A stretch of 64,000 nt of DNA from Rhizobium sp. Q54 (GTDB taxonomy: Bacteria; Pseudomonadota; Alphaproteobacteria; Reyranellales; Reyranellaceae). The DNA lies in contig CAMDOT010000001.1 of the NCBI GenBank assembly GCA_945903635.1, forward strand, positions 24,780 to 88,779, given 5' to 3'. Every line of letters starts with the position of its first letter. The first letter of the stretch is position 1. The notes under the pieces were generated by a model. It made no database searches. It was given only the letters and a program-made list of their open reading frames with translations, and was not told the DNA's origin. Below, piece by piece: positions 10,418 through 19,813 of the stretch. Position numbers and translations under genes: made by a program.

Positions 10418-11553
10418 GCGCCAGGCGCAAACTCGTGATCGGCGCCGTTGCGGCCATCGTCCTTGCCGCCGCCGCAGGCGGTGCCGTCGCATGGAAGAGC
10501 GGCAAGGGCGCGCCGGCGCCGGCCGCCGGCGTGGAGACCACCCGGACCGCCGACCGTGCGATCGAGCTGATCCCAGCCGAGCTGCATACGATCAGGCCGC
10601 GTGGCCTGGTCGATGTCGTGCGCTTCACCGGCACGACGCAGCCCGTCGACCAGACCATCGTCAAGGCGCGCGTTGCCGGCCGCCTGGCCGAGGTGCTGGT
10701 GCGCGAGGGCGACCACGTCACCAAGGGCCAGGTGCTGGCTCGCTTCGAGGTCGCGGAGCTGCAGTCGAAGGTCAACGAACGCCGCTCCGCGGTCGAGGCC
10801 GCCCGTGCCGACGCGCGGTGGACGGCGCGCGACCGCTCGGACAAGGAGTCCCTGGCCTCACGCAACATCGTCTCGCAGTCCGCCGCCGACCAGGCGCGGT
10901 CCACGGCCGAAAACAGGTCCTCGATGGTCGCCGTCGCCGAAGCCCAGCTCGAGGTGGCGATGCGGAACCTGGCCGACGCCCAGGTGGTGGCCCCATTCGA
11001 CGCCGTGGTCGGCGAACGCATCGCCAACCAGGGCGAGTCGCTGCCGATCGACGGCAAGATCCTGACACTCCTCGATACCAGCCACGTCGAAATCGCGGCC
11101 CAAATGCCGGCCGCCGACGTCGTCCGCCTGAAAGTCGGCCAGCCGGTGACCGCAACCCTGGAGGGTTTCGACGGCCGCGTTTTCAGCGGTCGCATCACCC
11201 GCATCAGCCCGACGACCCAGACCGGATCGCGTTCGATCCCGGTCTATGTCGAGATCACCGATCGCCACGAGTCGCTGCGCGGCGGCCTGTTCGGCACCGG
11301 CACCGTCATCGTCAAGGAAAAGGACCACGCGCTTGCCGTGCCGGTCTCGGCGATGCGCAAGGACGATCAGGGCGAATTCGTCCTCGTCGTCGAAAACGCC
11401 GTCCTGGTGCGCAAGCCAGTCGGTGTCGTGCGCACCTGGTCGCGCGGCGAGCTGGTCGAGGTCAAGGGCCTCGAGGCGGGCATGCAGATCGTCTCCGCGC
11501 CCCTGCCCGGCCTTCGTGCGGGGCAGAGAGTGAAGATCGTCGAGACGAGATAG
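10414..11553 (+). CDS. RND efflux periplasmic adaptor (MFP/HlyD type)
   Basis: 379 residues. An N-terminal membrane anchor or signal (LVIGAVAAIVLAAAAGGAVAW) is followed by the barrel-sandwich hybrid split by a coiled-coil hairpin (VKARVAGRLAEVLVREGDHVTKGQVLARFE, then NLADAQVVAPFDAVVGERIANQGESL) and beta-barrel domains. It links the RND pump to an outer-membrane channel. No TolC homologue is seen nearby. It overlaps tetR by 4 bases and is followed 10 bases later by the pump gene. Confidence 0.93.
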   Translation: MSARRKLVIGAVAAIVLAAAAGGAVAWKSGKGAPAPAAGVETTRTADRAIELIPAELHTIRPRGLVDVVRFTGTTQPVDQTIVKARVAGRLAEVLVREGDHVTKGQVLARFEVAELQSKVNERRSAVEAARADARWTARDRSDKESLASRNIVSQSAADQARSTAENRSSMVAVAEAQLEVAMRNLADAQVVAPFDAVVGERIANQGESLPIDGKILTLLDTSHVEIAAQMPAADVVRLKVGQPVTATLEGFDGRVFSGRITRISPTTQTGSRSIPVYVEITDRHESLRGGLFGTGTVIVKEKDHALAVPVSAMRKDDQGEFVLVVENAVLVRKPVGVVRTWSRGELVEVKGLEAGMQIVSAPLPGLRAGQRVKIVETR

Positions 11554-11563
11554 GCCCACGGCG

Positions 11564-14500
11564 ATGAAGCTCACCCAGATCGCGGTCGACAATCCGGTCT
11601 TCGCCACCATGATGATGGTGGCGCTGCTGGTGATGGGCCTGTTCTCCTACCGCCAGCTCGGCGTCGACCAGTTCCCCAACGTCGACTTCCCGATCGTGGT
11701 GGTCACCACCGAGTATCCCGGGGCATCACCCGAGACGGTCGAGACCGAGATCAGCCGCAAGATCGAGGAATCGGTCAACGCCATCGCCGGCCTCAAGACA
11801 CTGACCTCGCGCTCGCTCGAGGGCCGCTCGATCGTCATCGCCGAGTTCGAGCTGTCGGTTCAGTCGTCCGTCGCCCTGCAGGACGTGCGCGAAAAGGTCC
11901 AGCAGGTCCGCGCCACCTTCAAGCCCGAGGTCAAGGAACCGCTGATCCAGCGCTTCAACCCCGACGATCAGCCGATCGTGTCGATCGCCGTGCGCTCCGA
12001 CATCCGCTCGGTGCGCGACCTGACGACGCTCGCCGACCAGATCATCGTCAAGCGCCTGCAGACCGTGCGCGACGTCGGCCGCGCCACCATCGCCGGCGGC
12101 GTCAAGCGCCAGATCAACATCGAGATCGATCCCGGCCGGATGCATTCACTGCGCGTTGGCGTCAACGACATCATGCGAGCGGTCAAGGACGAGAACCAGA
12201 ACTTCCCCGCCGGCAACGTGGCGCGCGGCAACGACGACCGCATCATCGAGGTCACCGGCCGCATCGGCGAACCGGGGCATTTCGCCGACCTGATCGTGGC
12301 CCGGCGCGGCCTGGCGCCGGTCTATCTGCGCCAAATCGCGACGGTGGTCGACGGGCAGCAGGAGCGGGAGAACGTCGCCACGCTGAACGGCGAACGGGCG
12401 CTGGCCATCGACGTGGTCAAGACTCAGGGCTCCAACACCATCGAGGTCGCCCGCGGCGTCCGCCGGGCGGTCGCCGAGCTGCAGCCCGCCCTGCCGCCCG
12501 ACGTCAAGCTCGAGATCGTCCGTGACAGCTCGCGCGGCATCCAGAATTCGGTCAGCAACGTCCAGCAGACGATGGTCGAGGGCGGCCTGCTCACGATCGC
12601 CATCGTGTTCCTGTTCCTGCACTCGTGGCGCAGCACGGTGATCACCGGCCTGGCACTGCCGATCTCCGTGTTCGGCGCCTTCATGGTGATGGCGGCGTTC
12701 GGTTTCACCCTGAATGTGCTGACCCTGATGGCGCTCAGCCTCGCCATCGGCATCCTCATCGACGACGCCATCGTGGTGCGCGAGAACATCATGCGCCACA
12801 TCGGCTTCGGCAAGACACACCGTCAGGCGGCAATCGACGGCACCAACGAGATTGGGCTGGCGGTGCTGGCGACCACCTTCTGCATCGTCGCGGTCTTCCT
12901 GCCGGTTGCCTTCATGGGCGGCATCATCGGCCGCTTCTTCTTCCAGTTCGGCGTCATGGTGTCGGCGGCGGTACTGATCTCGCTGTTCGTGTCCTTCACG
13001 CTCGACCCCATGCTGTCGAGCATCTGGTACGACCCGCAGGCCCACGGCACCGGCCGTTTCGCCCGCATCGTGAACGGCGCCCAGGACCACGCCAACCGGG
13101 TCTATCGCTCGATCCTAGGCTGGTCGCTGCGCTGGCCCAAGATCACCCTGCTGATCGCGCTCGGCACCTTCCTCGGGAGCTTCGCCCTACCGAAATACAT
13201 CGGCTTCGAGTTCGTGCCTCAGGCCGACCTCGGCGAGCAGGTCGTGAGCATCGAGACGCCGGTCGGCTCGTCGCTCGAGTACACCACGGCCAAGCTCAAT
13301 CAGGTCGACGCCGCGGTGCGGGAATTTCCCGAGGTCGACTACACCTACGGCACGGTCAATACCGGCTATGCCAACGGCAAGAACCAGGCGAGCCTCTATC
13401 TCCGCCTAAAACCCATCAAGGACCGCAAGCGCTCGCCCGAGCAGCTTGCCCAGCCGATCCGCGAACGGCTGGCCGGCATCCCCGGCGTCCTGGTGTCGAT
13501 CAACATTCCCGGCGGCCCCGGCGGCGGCGTGCAGAAGCAGCTCCAGCTCTCGCTGCAGGGCCCCGACACCGCCGTCCTCGACAGGCTGTCCCAGGAGGTG
13601 ATGCTGCGCGCCGCCGCCATCCCGGGGATGGTCGACCTCGACCGCAATCTGAAGGCCGCCAAGCCGGTCCTGTCGGTACGGCTGCGCCGCGAGGCGGCAT
13701 CAGACCTTGGCCTCGGCTCGGCCCAGGTGGCGCAGTCGTTGCGGCCGCTGTTCGCCGGCGACGAAACCAGCCTATGGCGCGCGCCCGACGGCGAAAACTA
13801 CACCGTCATGGTCCGCCTGCCTATCGACGAACGCACCGGCGTCGCCGACCTGCAACGCATCTGGTTCACTGCCGGCACCGAGCCGAACGGCCTGCCGCGA
13901 ATGGTCCACATCGCCCAGATTGCCGATATCGTCGACGATGTCGGCGCCTCGCAGATCAACCGCCGCGACCTCAACCGCGAGGTCCAGATCACCGCCAACG
14001 TCTCGGGCCGGTCGAGCGGCGAAGTCAGCAGCGATCTGCAGAAGATCCTGGCCGACACCAAACTGCCGCCAGGCTATCGCTTCGTCTTCGGTGGCTCGAC
14101 CAAGGACATGGCCGAAAGCGCCGCCTATGCCGGCCAGGCGCTCCTGCTCGCCGTCATCCTGATCTACCTGATCCTCGCCTCGCAGTTCGGCAGCTTCCTG
14201 CAGCCGCTGGCGATCATGATGTCGCTGCCGATGTCGCTGATCGGCGTATTCCTGGGGCTGCTGATCGCCGGCACGACGCTCAACATCTTCAGCGCCATCG
14301 GCTTCATCATGCTGATGGGCCTCGTCACCAAGAACGCCATCTTGCTGGTCGATTTCTTCAACCAGGCGCGCGCCCGTGACGTGCCGGTCAACGAGGCCCT
14401 GCTCGAGGCCGGGACGATCCGGCTGCGGCCGATCCTGATGACCACGCTCGCCATGGTGTTCGGCATGATGCCGCTGGCCCTCGGCCTGGGCGAAGGCGCC

Positions 14501-14677
14501 AGCCAGCGCGCGCCGATGGCGCATGCGGTGATCGGCGGCCTGATCAGCTCGACCCTGCTCACCCTGGTCGTGGTGCCAGTGGTCCTGGTCTATATCGACC
14601 GGGTCGGCGCCTGGAGCCGGAAGCGCTTCAGCCGGTCGGCCGACGACTTGGCGCGGACGCACAAGCCTGCGGAATAG
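11564..14677 (+). CDS. RND-family efflux transporter permease (AcrB-like)
   Basis: 1037 residues, normal for a drug/solute RND pump. It begins LTQIAVDNPVFATMMMVALLVMGLFSYRQLGVDQFPNVDFPIVVV, the standard first membrane helix and porter domain. The TM4-region proton-relay segment ALSLAIGILIDDAIVVREN contains the paired Asp residues. A second repeat contains YLILASQFGSFLQPLAIMMSLPMSLIGV and a C-terminal PILMTTLAMVFGMMPLALGLGEGA. Twelve membrane helices are expected. Substrate unknown. It is the last gene of the tetR-MFP-RND operon. Confidence 0.95.
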   Translation: MKLTQIAVDNPVFATMMMVALLVMGLFSYRQLGVDQFPNVDFPIVVVTTEYPGASPETVETEISRKIEESVNAIAGLKTLTSRSLEGRSIVIAEFELSVQSSVALQDVREKVQQVRATFKPEVKEPLIQRFNPDDQPIVSIAVRSDIRSVRDLTTLADQIIVKRLQTVRDVGRATIAGGVKRQINIEIDPGRMHSLRVGVNDIMRAVKDENQNFPAGNVARGNDDRIIEVTGRIGEPGHFADLIVARRGLAPVYLRQIATVVDGQQERENVATLNGERALAIDVVKTQGSNTIEVARGVRRAVAELQPALPPDVKLEIVRDSSRGIQNSVSNVQQTMVEGGLLTIAIVFLFLHSWRSTVITGLALPISVFGAFMVMAAFGFTLNVLTLMALSLAIGILIDDAIVVRENIMRHIGFGKTHRQAAIDGTNEIGLAVLATTFCIVAVFLPVAFMGGIIGRFFFQFGVMVSAAVLISLFVSFTLDPMLSSIWYDPQAHGTGRFARIVNGAQDHANRVYRSILGWSLRWPKITLLIALGTFLGSFALPKYIGFEFVPQADLGEQVVSIETPVGSSLEYTTAKLNQVDAAVREFPEVDYTYGTVNTGYANGKNQASLYLRLKPIKDRKRSPEQLAQPIRERLAGIPGVLVSINIPGGPGGGVQKQLQLSLQGPDTAVLDRLSQEVMLRAAAIPGMVDLDRNLKAAKPVLSVRLRREAASDLGLGSAQVAQSLRPLFAGDETSLWRAPDGENYTVMVRLPIDERTGVADLQRIWFTAGTEPNGLPRMVHIAQIADIVDDVGASQINRRDLNREVQITANVSGRSSGEVSSDLQKILADTKLPPGYRFVFGGSTKDMAESAAYAGQALLLAVILIYLILASQFGSFLQPLAIMMSLPMSLIGVFLGLLIAGTTLNIFSAIGFIMLMGLVTKNAILLVDFFNQARARDVPVNEALLEAGTIRLRPILMTTLAMVFGMMPLALGLGEGASQRAPMAHAVIGGLISSTLLTLVVVPVVLVYIDRVGAWSRKRFSRSADDLARTHKPAE

Positions 14678-14731
14678 CTGCCCGGCACGGATTTAGGCTC
14701 GTGCTGGCACGAATCGCGCTATGCTTGATTT

Positions 14732-15910
14732 ATGCCCGATGACGCTCCGACGATCGGCCTGCGTGTCGTCGAAACACTCGCCGCGATCGATCCGCTCCAG
14801 TGGGACGCCTGCGCGTTGGCCCCGGGATCGGGCGGCAATCCGTTCCTGAGCTATCGCTTCCTGAAGGCGCTGGAGGACTCGAAGTCGGTCGGCCGGCGCA
14901 CCGGCTGGCAGCCGCAATATCTGCTGGCGGAGGACCTTGAACACGGGCTGCTGGGCGCCGTGCCCCTCTACGTGAAGGGTCACTCTCAGGGCGAATATGT
15001 CTTCGACCACGGCTGGGCCCAGGCTTTCGAGCGCGCCGGCGGCCGCTACTACCCCAAGCTCCAGGCCGCGATTCCCTTCACGCCGGTGCCGGGGCCGCGC
15101 CTGTTCGCCCGCCCCGGCCCGCTCGCCGACGGCGTGCGCGATGCTCTGATCGACATGCTGGCCAAGATCGCCGGCGACAACGGCATCAGCTCCGTACACG
15201 CCACTTTCTGCACCGAAGCCGAGTGGAAGCGCTTCGGCGAGCACGGCTGGCTGCTGCGCCTGGGGCAACAGTTCCATTGGCGCAACGACGGTTACCGAAC
15301 ATTCGACGATTTCCTGGCCGCCCTCTCCTCCCGAAAGCGCAAGGCGATCCGCAAGGAGCGCGAGGCGGTGCGGCGCGAGGGATTGACTATCCGCGCGCTG
15401 AGCGGCGATGAGATCAGGCCGGAGCACTGGGATGCCTTTTTCGCCTTCTACATGGATACCGGCGGCCGCAAGTGGGGCACGCCCTATCTGACGCGTGCCT
15501 TCTTCGATGTCCTGGGCTCGACCATGGCCGACAGCGTGGTGCTGGTGATGGCCGAGGCCGATGGTCGGCCGGTCGGCGGCGCGCTCAATCTCAAGGGCGA
15601 CGATACGCTGTACGGCCGTTATTGGGGTTGCCTGGAAAGTCACGCCTTCCTGCATTTCGAGGCTTGCTACTATCAGGCGATCGACTACGCCGTCGCCCAC
15701 GGCCTCCAGCGCGTCGAAGCCGGCGCCCAAGGCGACCACAAGATCCAGCGTGGCTATCTTCCAGTGCCGACCTATTCGGCGCACTGGATCCCCGACCCGT
15801 CCTTCCGCCGCGCCGTCGCCGACTATCTCAGCCGCGAGCGGCCGGCGGTCGAGCAGGAGATCGAGGGGTTGATGCAGTACTCGCCGTTCAAGAAAGAGAA
15901 CGAGGGCTGA
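14732..15910 (+). CDS. FemAB-like GNAT-fold protein (DUF482 type)
   Basis: 392 residues. It matches the FemAB_like/DUF482 family: LDPLQWDACA-like start (IDPLQWDACALAPGSGGNPFLSYRFLKALEDS), CSVGRRTGWQPQYLL-like core, FEACYYQAIDYAVAHGLQRVEAGAQGDHKIQRGYLP and a C-terminal AVADYLSRE. Members have a tandem acyl-transferase fold and are annotated as peptidoglycan-related transferases, but the reaction is not established. It lies 54 bases after the RND gene and may have its own promoter. No membrane segment is visible. Confidence 0.85.
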   Translation: MPDDAPTIGLRVVETLAAIDPLQWDACALAPGSGGNPFLSYRFLKALEDSKSVGRRTGWQPQYLLAEDLEHGLLGAVPLYVKGHSQGEYVFDHGWAQAFERAGGRYYPKLQAAIPFTPVPGPRLFARPGPLADGVRDALIDMLAKIAGDNGISSVHATFCTEAEWKRFGEHGWLLRLGQQFHWRNDGYRTFDDFLAALSSRKRKAIRKEREAVRREGLTIRALSGDEIRPEHWDAFFAFYMDTGGRKWGTPYLTRAFFDVLGSTMADSVVLVMAEADGRPVGGALNLKGDDTLYGRYWGCLESHAFLHFEACYYQAIDYAVAHGLQRVEAGAQGDHKIQRGYLPVPTYSAHWIPDPSFRRAVADYLSRERPAVEQEIEGLMQYSPFKKENEG

Positions 15911-15914
15911 CGCC

Positions 15915-16103
15915 CTACTTGCCGCTCATCAGGATGCCCAGGAAGAAGACAACAAAGAAGACGACATACTCCGTCGTGTCGAGCCACGAGAACGCTAGTC
16001 CCCGCCATCCGCTTCGTTCGATGATGAAAAGGACGGCACCAAACACCGCGGTGGCAAGCACCGCGGCGCGGAGCGCAACCCAGAGCGGCCGGAAAGCGCT
16101 CAC
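15915..16103 (-). CDS. Small membrane protein downstream of clpA
   Basis: 62 residues with two hydrophobic segments (ALRAAVLATAVFGAVLFIIE, and YVVFFVVFFLGILM near the C-terminus), so probably a small inner-membrane protein. It starts at a GTG whose last two bases and the next A form the clpA stop (GTGA overlap), arguing for coupled translation. It converges with the FemAB-like gene, 4 bases apart. The family is not recognised and no function is assigned. Confidence 0.6.
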   Translation of the reverse strand: MSAFRPLWVALRAAVLATAVFGAVLFIIERSGWRGLAFSWLDTTEYVVFFVVFFLGILMSGK

Positions 16104-18415
16104 TCGGCCAGCACGGGCTCTTGGCTGGCCGGCGGCAACGCACCGCGTTCAGGTGGCAGGAACTCGAAGACGAGCTTGGCGGTATCGCCCTGCCCGTCGA
16201 CGTCGACCCGCACGGTGCCGCCCTTCGAGAGCTTGCCGAACAGAACCTCCTCGGCCAGCGGCTTCTTGATGTGCTCTTGGATGAAGCGGCCAAGCGGCCG
16301 GGCGCCGAACGTCTTGTCGTAACCCTGCTCCGCCAGCCAGCGCCGCGCGCCGTCGCTCAGTTCGATGAACACCTTGCGGTCGGCGAGTTGGACCTCGAGC
16401 TCGGCCACGAACTTGTCGACGACGCGGCCCATCGATTCGGGACCAAGGCTCGAGAACTTGATGATGGCATCGAGGCGGTTGCGGAACTCCGGCGCGAACA
16501 TCCGGTTGATCGCATCGTCGTCCTCATCGTGCCGCTGCTCTCGGCCGAAGCCCAGTGCCGGCTTGGCGATGTCGGCGGCGCCGGCATTGGTCGTCATGCA
16601 CAGGATGACGTTGCGGAAATCCACCGTCCGGCCGTTGTGGTCGGTGAGCTTGCCGTAGTCCATCACCTGCAGCAGCACGTTGAACACGTCGGGATGCGCC
16701 TTCTCGATCTCATCGAACAGCACGACGCAATGCGGATGCTGGTTGACCTTGTCGGTCAGCAGGCCGCCCTGGTCGAAGCCGACATAGCCCGGCGGCGCGC
16801 CGATCAGGCGCGAGACGCTGTGGCGCTCCATGTATTCCGACATGTCGAAGCGGATCAGCTCGAGGCCGAGCAGGCGCGCGAGCTGGCGCGTCACCTCGGT
16901 CTTGCCGACGCCGGTCGGGCCGGCCAGCAGATAGCTGCCGATCGGCTTCTCGGGCGCCCGCAGGCCGGCACGTGCCAGCTTGATCGAGGCGGCGAGATGC
17001 TCGATCGCCTTGTCCTGCCCGAACACGACGGTCTTGAGGTCGCGATCGATGTTGCGCAGCAGCTCCGCGTCGTCCTTCGACACGCTCTTGGGCGGGATGC
17101 GCGCAATCTTGGCGACGATCTCCTCGATGTCGGTCACCTCGATCGTCTTCTTGCGCTGCTCGGGCGCGCGCAGCATCTGGGCGGCGCCGACCTCGTCGAT
17201 CACGTCGATCGCCTTGTCGGGCAGCTTGCGATCGTGGATGTAGCGCGCCGACAGCTCGACCGATGCCTTGATGGCATCGTCGGTGTAGGAGACGTTGTGG
17301 TGCTTCTCGTAGACCGGCTTGAGGCCCATCATGATCTCGATGGCGTCGCTGACGGAAGGCTCCGGTACGTCGATCTTCTGGAAGCGGCGGACGAGCGCCC
17401 GATCCTTCTCGAAGTGGTTGCGGTATTCCTTGTAGGTGGTCGAGCCGATGCAACGCAGCTCGCCCGACTGCAGCGACGGCTTCAGCAGGTTCGACGCATC
17501 CATCGAGCCGCCCGAGGTCGCGCCGGCGCCGATGATGGTATGGATCTCGTCGATGAACAGGACCGAGTTGGGCTTCTTCTTGAGCTCGCTCAGCACCGCC
17601 TTCAGCCGTTCCTCGAAGTCGCCGCGATAGCGCGTGCCCGCCAGCAGCGCGCCCATGTCGAGCGAGTAGATCACGGAGTCCCTCAGCACCTCCGGCACCT
17701 CGCCGTCGACGATCTTGCGGGCGAGACCCTCGGCAATCGCCGTCTTGCCGACACCGGGCTCCCCGACGTAGAGCGGGTTGTTCTTGGTGCGCCGGCACAG
17801 GACCTGGATGGTGCGCTCGACCTCGTGCTCGCGCCCGATCAGGGGGTCCACCCGTCCCTCGCGGGCTTTCTGGTTGAGATCGACGCAATAAGCTGCCAGC
17901 GCCTCGTTGCCCTGCTTGGCCGCGGCCTCGCCTTCCTCCTCGGAGCCGCTGACGCGGCGGGCGCGGGCGCGTCCCGGAACCTTGGCCTTGCCATGGCTGA
18001 TGTAGTCGACCGCATCGAGGCGGGTCATCCCCTGGTTCTCGAGGAACGACACAGCATGGCTGTCGCGCTCGGAGAACAGGGCGACCAGGACGTTCGCACC
18101 CGTCACTTCGTTGCGCCCAGAAGACTGGACGTGAACGGCCGCCCTCTGGACGACACGCTGGAAGCCGGCGGTCGGCAGTGGCTCGCTCGGCGTCTGGGTA
18201 ACAATGCCTTTCAGGCGATTGTCGACGAAGGTCTCCAGATCGTGCCGCAGACGGTCGATATCGACCCCGCACGACTTGAGAACGGGCGTCGCATCCTCGT
18301 CTTCCGTCATTGCCAGAAGCAGGTGCTCCAGCGTCGCGTATTCATGGCGGCGCTCGCCGGCAAGCCCGAAGGCGCGATGCAGGGACTTCTCGAGGTTCTT
18401 TGACAGCATGGACAT
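16100..18415 (-). CDS. clpA: ATP-dependent Clp protease ATP-binding subunit ClpA
   Basis: 771 residues. An N-terminal Clp_N domain ([33 protein letters not shown]) binds ClpS; AAA1 has Walker [10 protein letters not shown], and AAA2 has GPTGVGKTE plus [24 protein letters not shown]. ClpA unfolds substrates for ClpP, including N-degron proteins delivered by ClpS. It ends with a Pro/Ala-rich tail. It follows clpS (40 bases) in an apparent operon. No clpP is in the window. Confidence 0.97.
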   Translation of the reverse strand: MSMLSKNLEKSLHRAFGLAGERRHEYATLEHLLLAMTEDEDATPVLKSCGVDIDRLRHDLETFVDNRLKGIVTQTPSEPLPTAGFQRVVQRAAVHVQSSGRNEVTGANVLVALFSERDSHAVSFLENQGMTRLDAVDYISHGKAKVPGRARARRVSGSEEEGEAAAKQGNEALAAYCVDLNQKAREGRVDPLIGREHEVERTIQVLCRRTKNNPLYVGEPGVGKTAIAEGLARKIVDGEVPEVLRDSVIYSLDMGALLAGTRYRGDFEERLKAVLSELKKKPNSVLFIDEIHTIIGAGATSGGSMDASNLLKPSLQSGELRCIGSTTYKEYRNHFEKDRALVRRFQKIDVPEPSVSDAIEIMMGLKPVYEKHHNVSYTDDAIKASVELSARYIHDRKLPDKAIDVIDEVGAAQMLRAPEQRKKTIEVTDIEEIVAKIARIPPKSVSKDDAELLRNIDRDLKTVVFGQDKAIEHLAASIKLARAGLRAPEKPIGSYLLAGPTGVGKTEVTRQLARLLGLELIRFDMSEYMERHSVSRLIGAPPGYVGFDQGGLLTDKVNQHPHCVVLFDEIEKAHPDVFNVLLQVMDYGKLTDHNGRTVDFRNVILCMTTNAGAADIAKPALGFGREQRHDEDDDAINRMFAPEFRNRLDAIIKFSSLGPESMGRVVDKFVAELEVQLADRKVFIELSDGARRWLAEQGYDKTFGARPLGRFIQEHIKKPLAEEVLFGKLSKGGTVRVDVDGQGDTAKLVFEFLPPERGALPPASQEPVLAE

Positions 18416-18455
18416 CGGACCACCTCGACGGAAAAACGAACTACTCTTCTTCGAA

Positions 18456-18875
18456 CTACTCTTTCTCCAACGTGCACTGGAGAGGGTGCTGGTTTTTGCG
18501 GGCGTAATCCACCGTTTGCGTCACCTTGGTCTCGGCGATCTCGTAGGTGTAGACACCGCAGATGCCGACGCCCTTCTGATGGACGTGCAGCATGATCTCG
18601 GTCGCTTCGTCGCGCGTCTTCTGAAAAATGTGCTGCAGCACGTCGACGACAAACTCCATCGGCGTGTAGTCGTCGTTCAGCAGCAGCACCTTGTACATCG
18701 ACGGCTTCTTGGTCCGCGTCCGCGTGAGCGTCAGCGCCCCGGTCCGCCCGTCGTTGTCGCCGTCCCCGTCCTCGCGACGGGGCGGCTGTTGCGGCGGCCC
18801 TCCCGGCGGCTCGTTGGGCCCACCCAGGCGGCTGCCCTCGAGGCGCCATTCGCTAGCGGTACGCGCAAAGACCAT
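18456..18875 (-). CDS. clpS: ClpS adaptor for N-degron proteolysis
   Basis: 139 residues from the first ATG at 18875. The C-terminal core is classical Clp[53 protein letters not shown] and the ending [10 protein letters not shown]; the N-degron pocket residues (NDDYT, HVH) are present. The N-terminal extension (about 55 residues) is long and rich in Gly, Pro and acidic residues. An in-frame TTG at 18911 overlaps a TATAAT -10 box and is rejected. With clpA downstream and aat at 3.3 kb, most of the Leu/N-degron pathway is here. Confidence 0.95.
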   Translation of the reverse strand: MVFARTASEWRLEGSRLGGPNEPPGGPPQQPPRREDGDGDNDGRTGALTLTRTRTKKPSMYKVLLLNDDYTPMEFVVDVLQHIFQKTRDEATEIMLHVHQKGVGICGVYTYEIAETKVTQTVDYARKNQHPLQCTLEKE

Positions 18876-18910
18876 CTTCCGGCTCAAACTCCCGATGGGA
18901 ACATCTTTCA

Positions 18911-18916
18911 ATTATA
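18911..18916 (-). promoter_or_regulatory. -10 box of the clpS-clpA promoter
   Basis: The minus strand reads TATATAAT here, with a perfect TATAAT hexamer 35 bases before the clpS ATG. No convincing -35 element is visible. The position rules out the upstream TTG as a clpS start. Confidence 0.5.
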
Positions 18917-18937
18917 TAGGTAGCCTGGGCGCTTTCG

Positions 18938-19648
18938 CTACCTCGGCCGTAGCCCATCCTTCCCCACGACGAGCATCCAGCGGTTGGCACTGCCGGCGTG
19001 ATACATCGGCGCGTTCCAATCGCGACGAAGATTGGAGGGCTCCAGCTTGCGCGGCCGGTTCACTGGAACCGGCACGTTGTCCCAGGCGAAAAGCCGCTCC
19101 GCGAATTTCACGCTGGCGAAGCCGTCGGTCGGATAGTGATAGGCCTGAAATCCCCAGATGCCGTTGCGGCAGGAGGCGACGGTCCACCAGAAGTCGTTGT
19201 CCGGCAGCCTCAAACCGTCGCGCGGAGGGCCGAAAGCCGCACTTGCCTCCAACAACCCTACCAATTCCCGGGTTTCGTCGGCACTCAGAATGCGTTCGCC
19301 GCGCTTCATGCTCCACGGGCCGAGCACATCGGCGGCACTGCCGATCGTCAGATTGGCGACATTGCCCTGATCGGCGAGCACACCGATTGTCATTCCGGCG
19401 ACGCCGTCCGGCTGCAGAAAGATCTCGTACGTCCGGACCTGCTCCTCGTAGAGGGCATTGTAGATCAGGCGGACCCGGTTTCGGCCGCCGGGCTGGCAGG
19501 CCGATCGAATATCGTTGGCACCGACATAGGCGAACCAGTTGTAACTGCGCGAGATCGGTGGCTCGACGTTGCGGTCCGGCCGCTGAGCCGAAGCAGTAGT
19601 GGCACTGAACAGCGCCAAGCCGATCGTTACCGTGACCATCCACTTCAT
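18938..19648 (-). CDS. Exported hypothetical protein
   Basis: 236 residues from the ATG at 19648, which has a GGGGG stretch before it and begins a good signal peptide (MKWMVTVTIGLALFSATTA, cleavage near ASAQ). Two earlier in-frame starts would spoil the signal. The mature protein has two cysteines (SACQPGGRNR, VASCRNGIWG) that might form a disulfide, and an aromatic-rich middle. No domain is recognised; it is probably periplasmic. It lies upstream of clpS on the same strand but separated by the clpS promoter. Confidence 0.7.
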   Translation of the reverse strand: MKWMVTVTIGLALFSATTASAQRPDRNVEPPISRSYNWFAYVGANDIRSACQPGGRNRVRLIYNALYEEQVRTYEIFLQPDGVAGMTIGVLADQGNVANLTIGSAADVLGPWSMKRGERILSADETRELVGLLEASAAFGPPRDGLRLPDNDFWWTVASCRNGIWGFQAYHYPTDGFASVKFAERLFAWDNVPVPVNRPRKLEPSNLRRDWNAPMYHAGSANRWMLVVGKDGLRPR

Positions 19649-19813
19649 CGCGGTCCCCCACATCGTTCCAAGCAGTTTCCGAACCAACTAGGGCAGCAGC
19701 ACGGCGGGCGAAAGTTGCATAAGCTCACCGACTTTAGTATTGTCAGAGGAATTGCTCCTAACATCTTGGGGGAGCACAAGAATATTGACTTATAAGTAAT
19801 GGCATAACTAGCG

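Noticed and set aside
16121..18403. A very long open frame on the plus strand opposite clpA (about 760 codons)
   Set aside because: It is the antisense shadow of a GC-rich, unmistakable clpA; its translation has no domain pattern. The same applies to long frames opposite nrdJ, pgm, fabF, der and purF.
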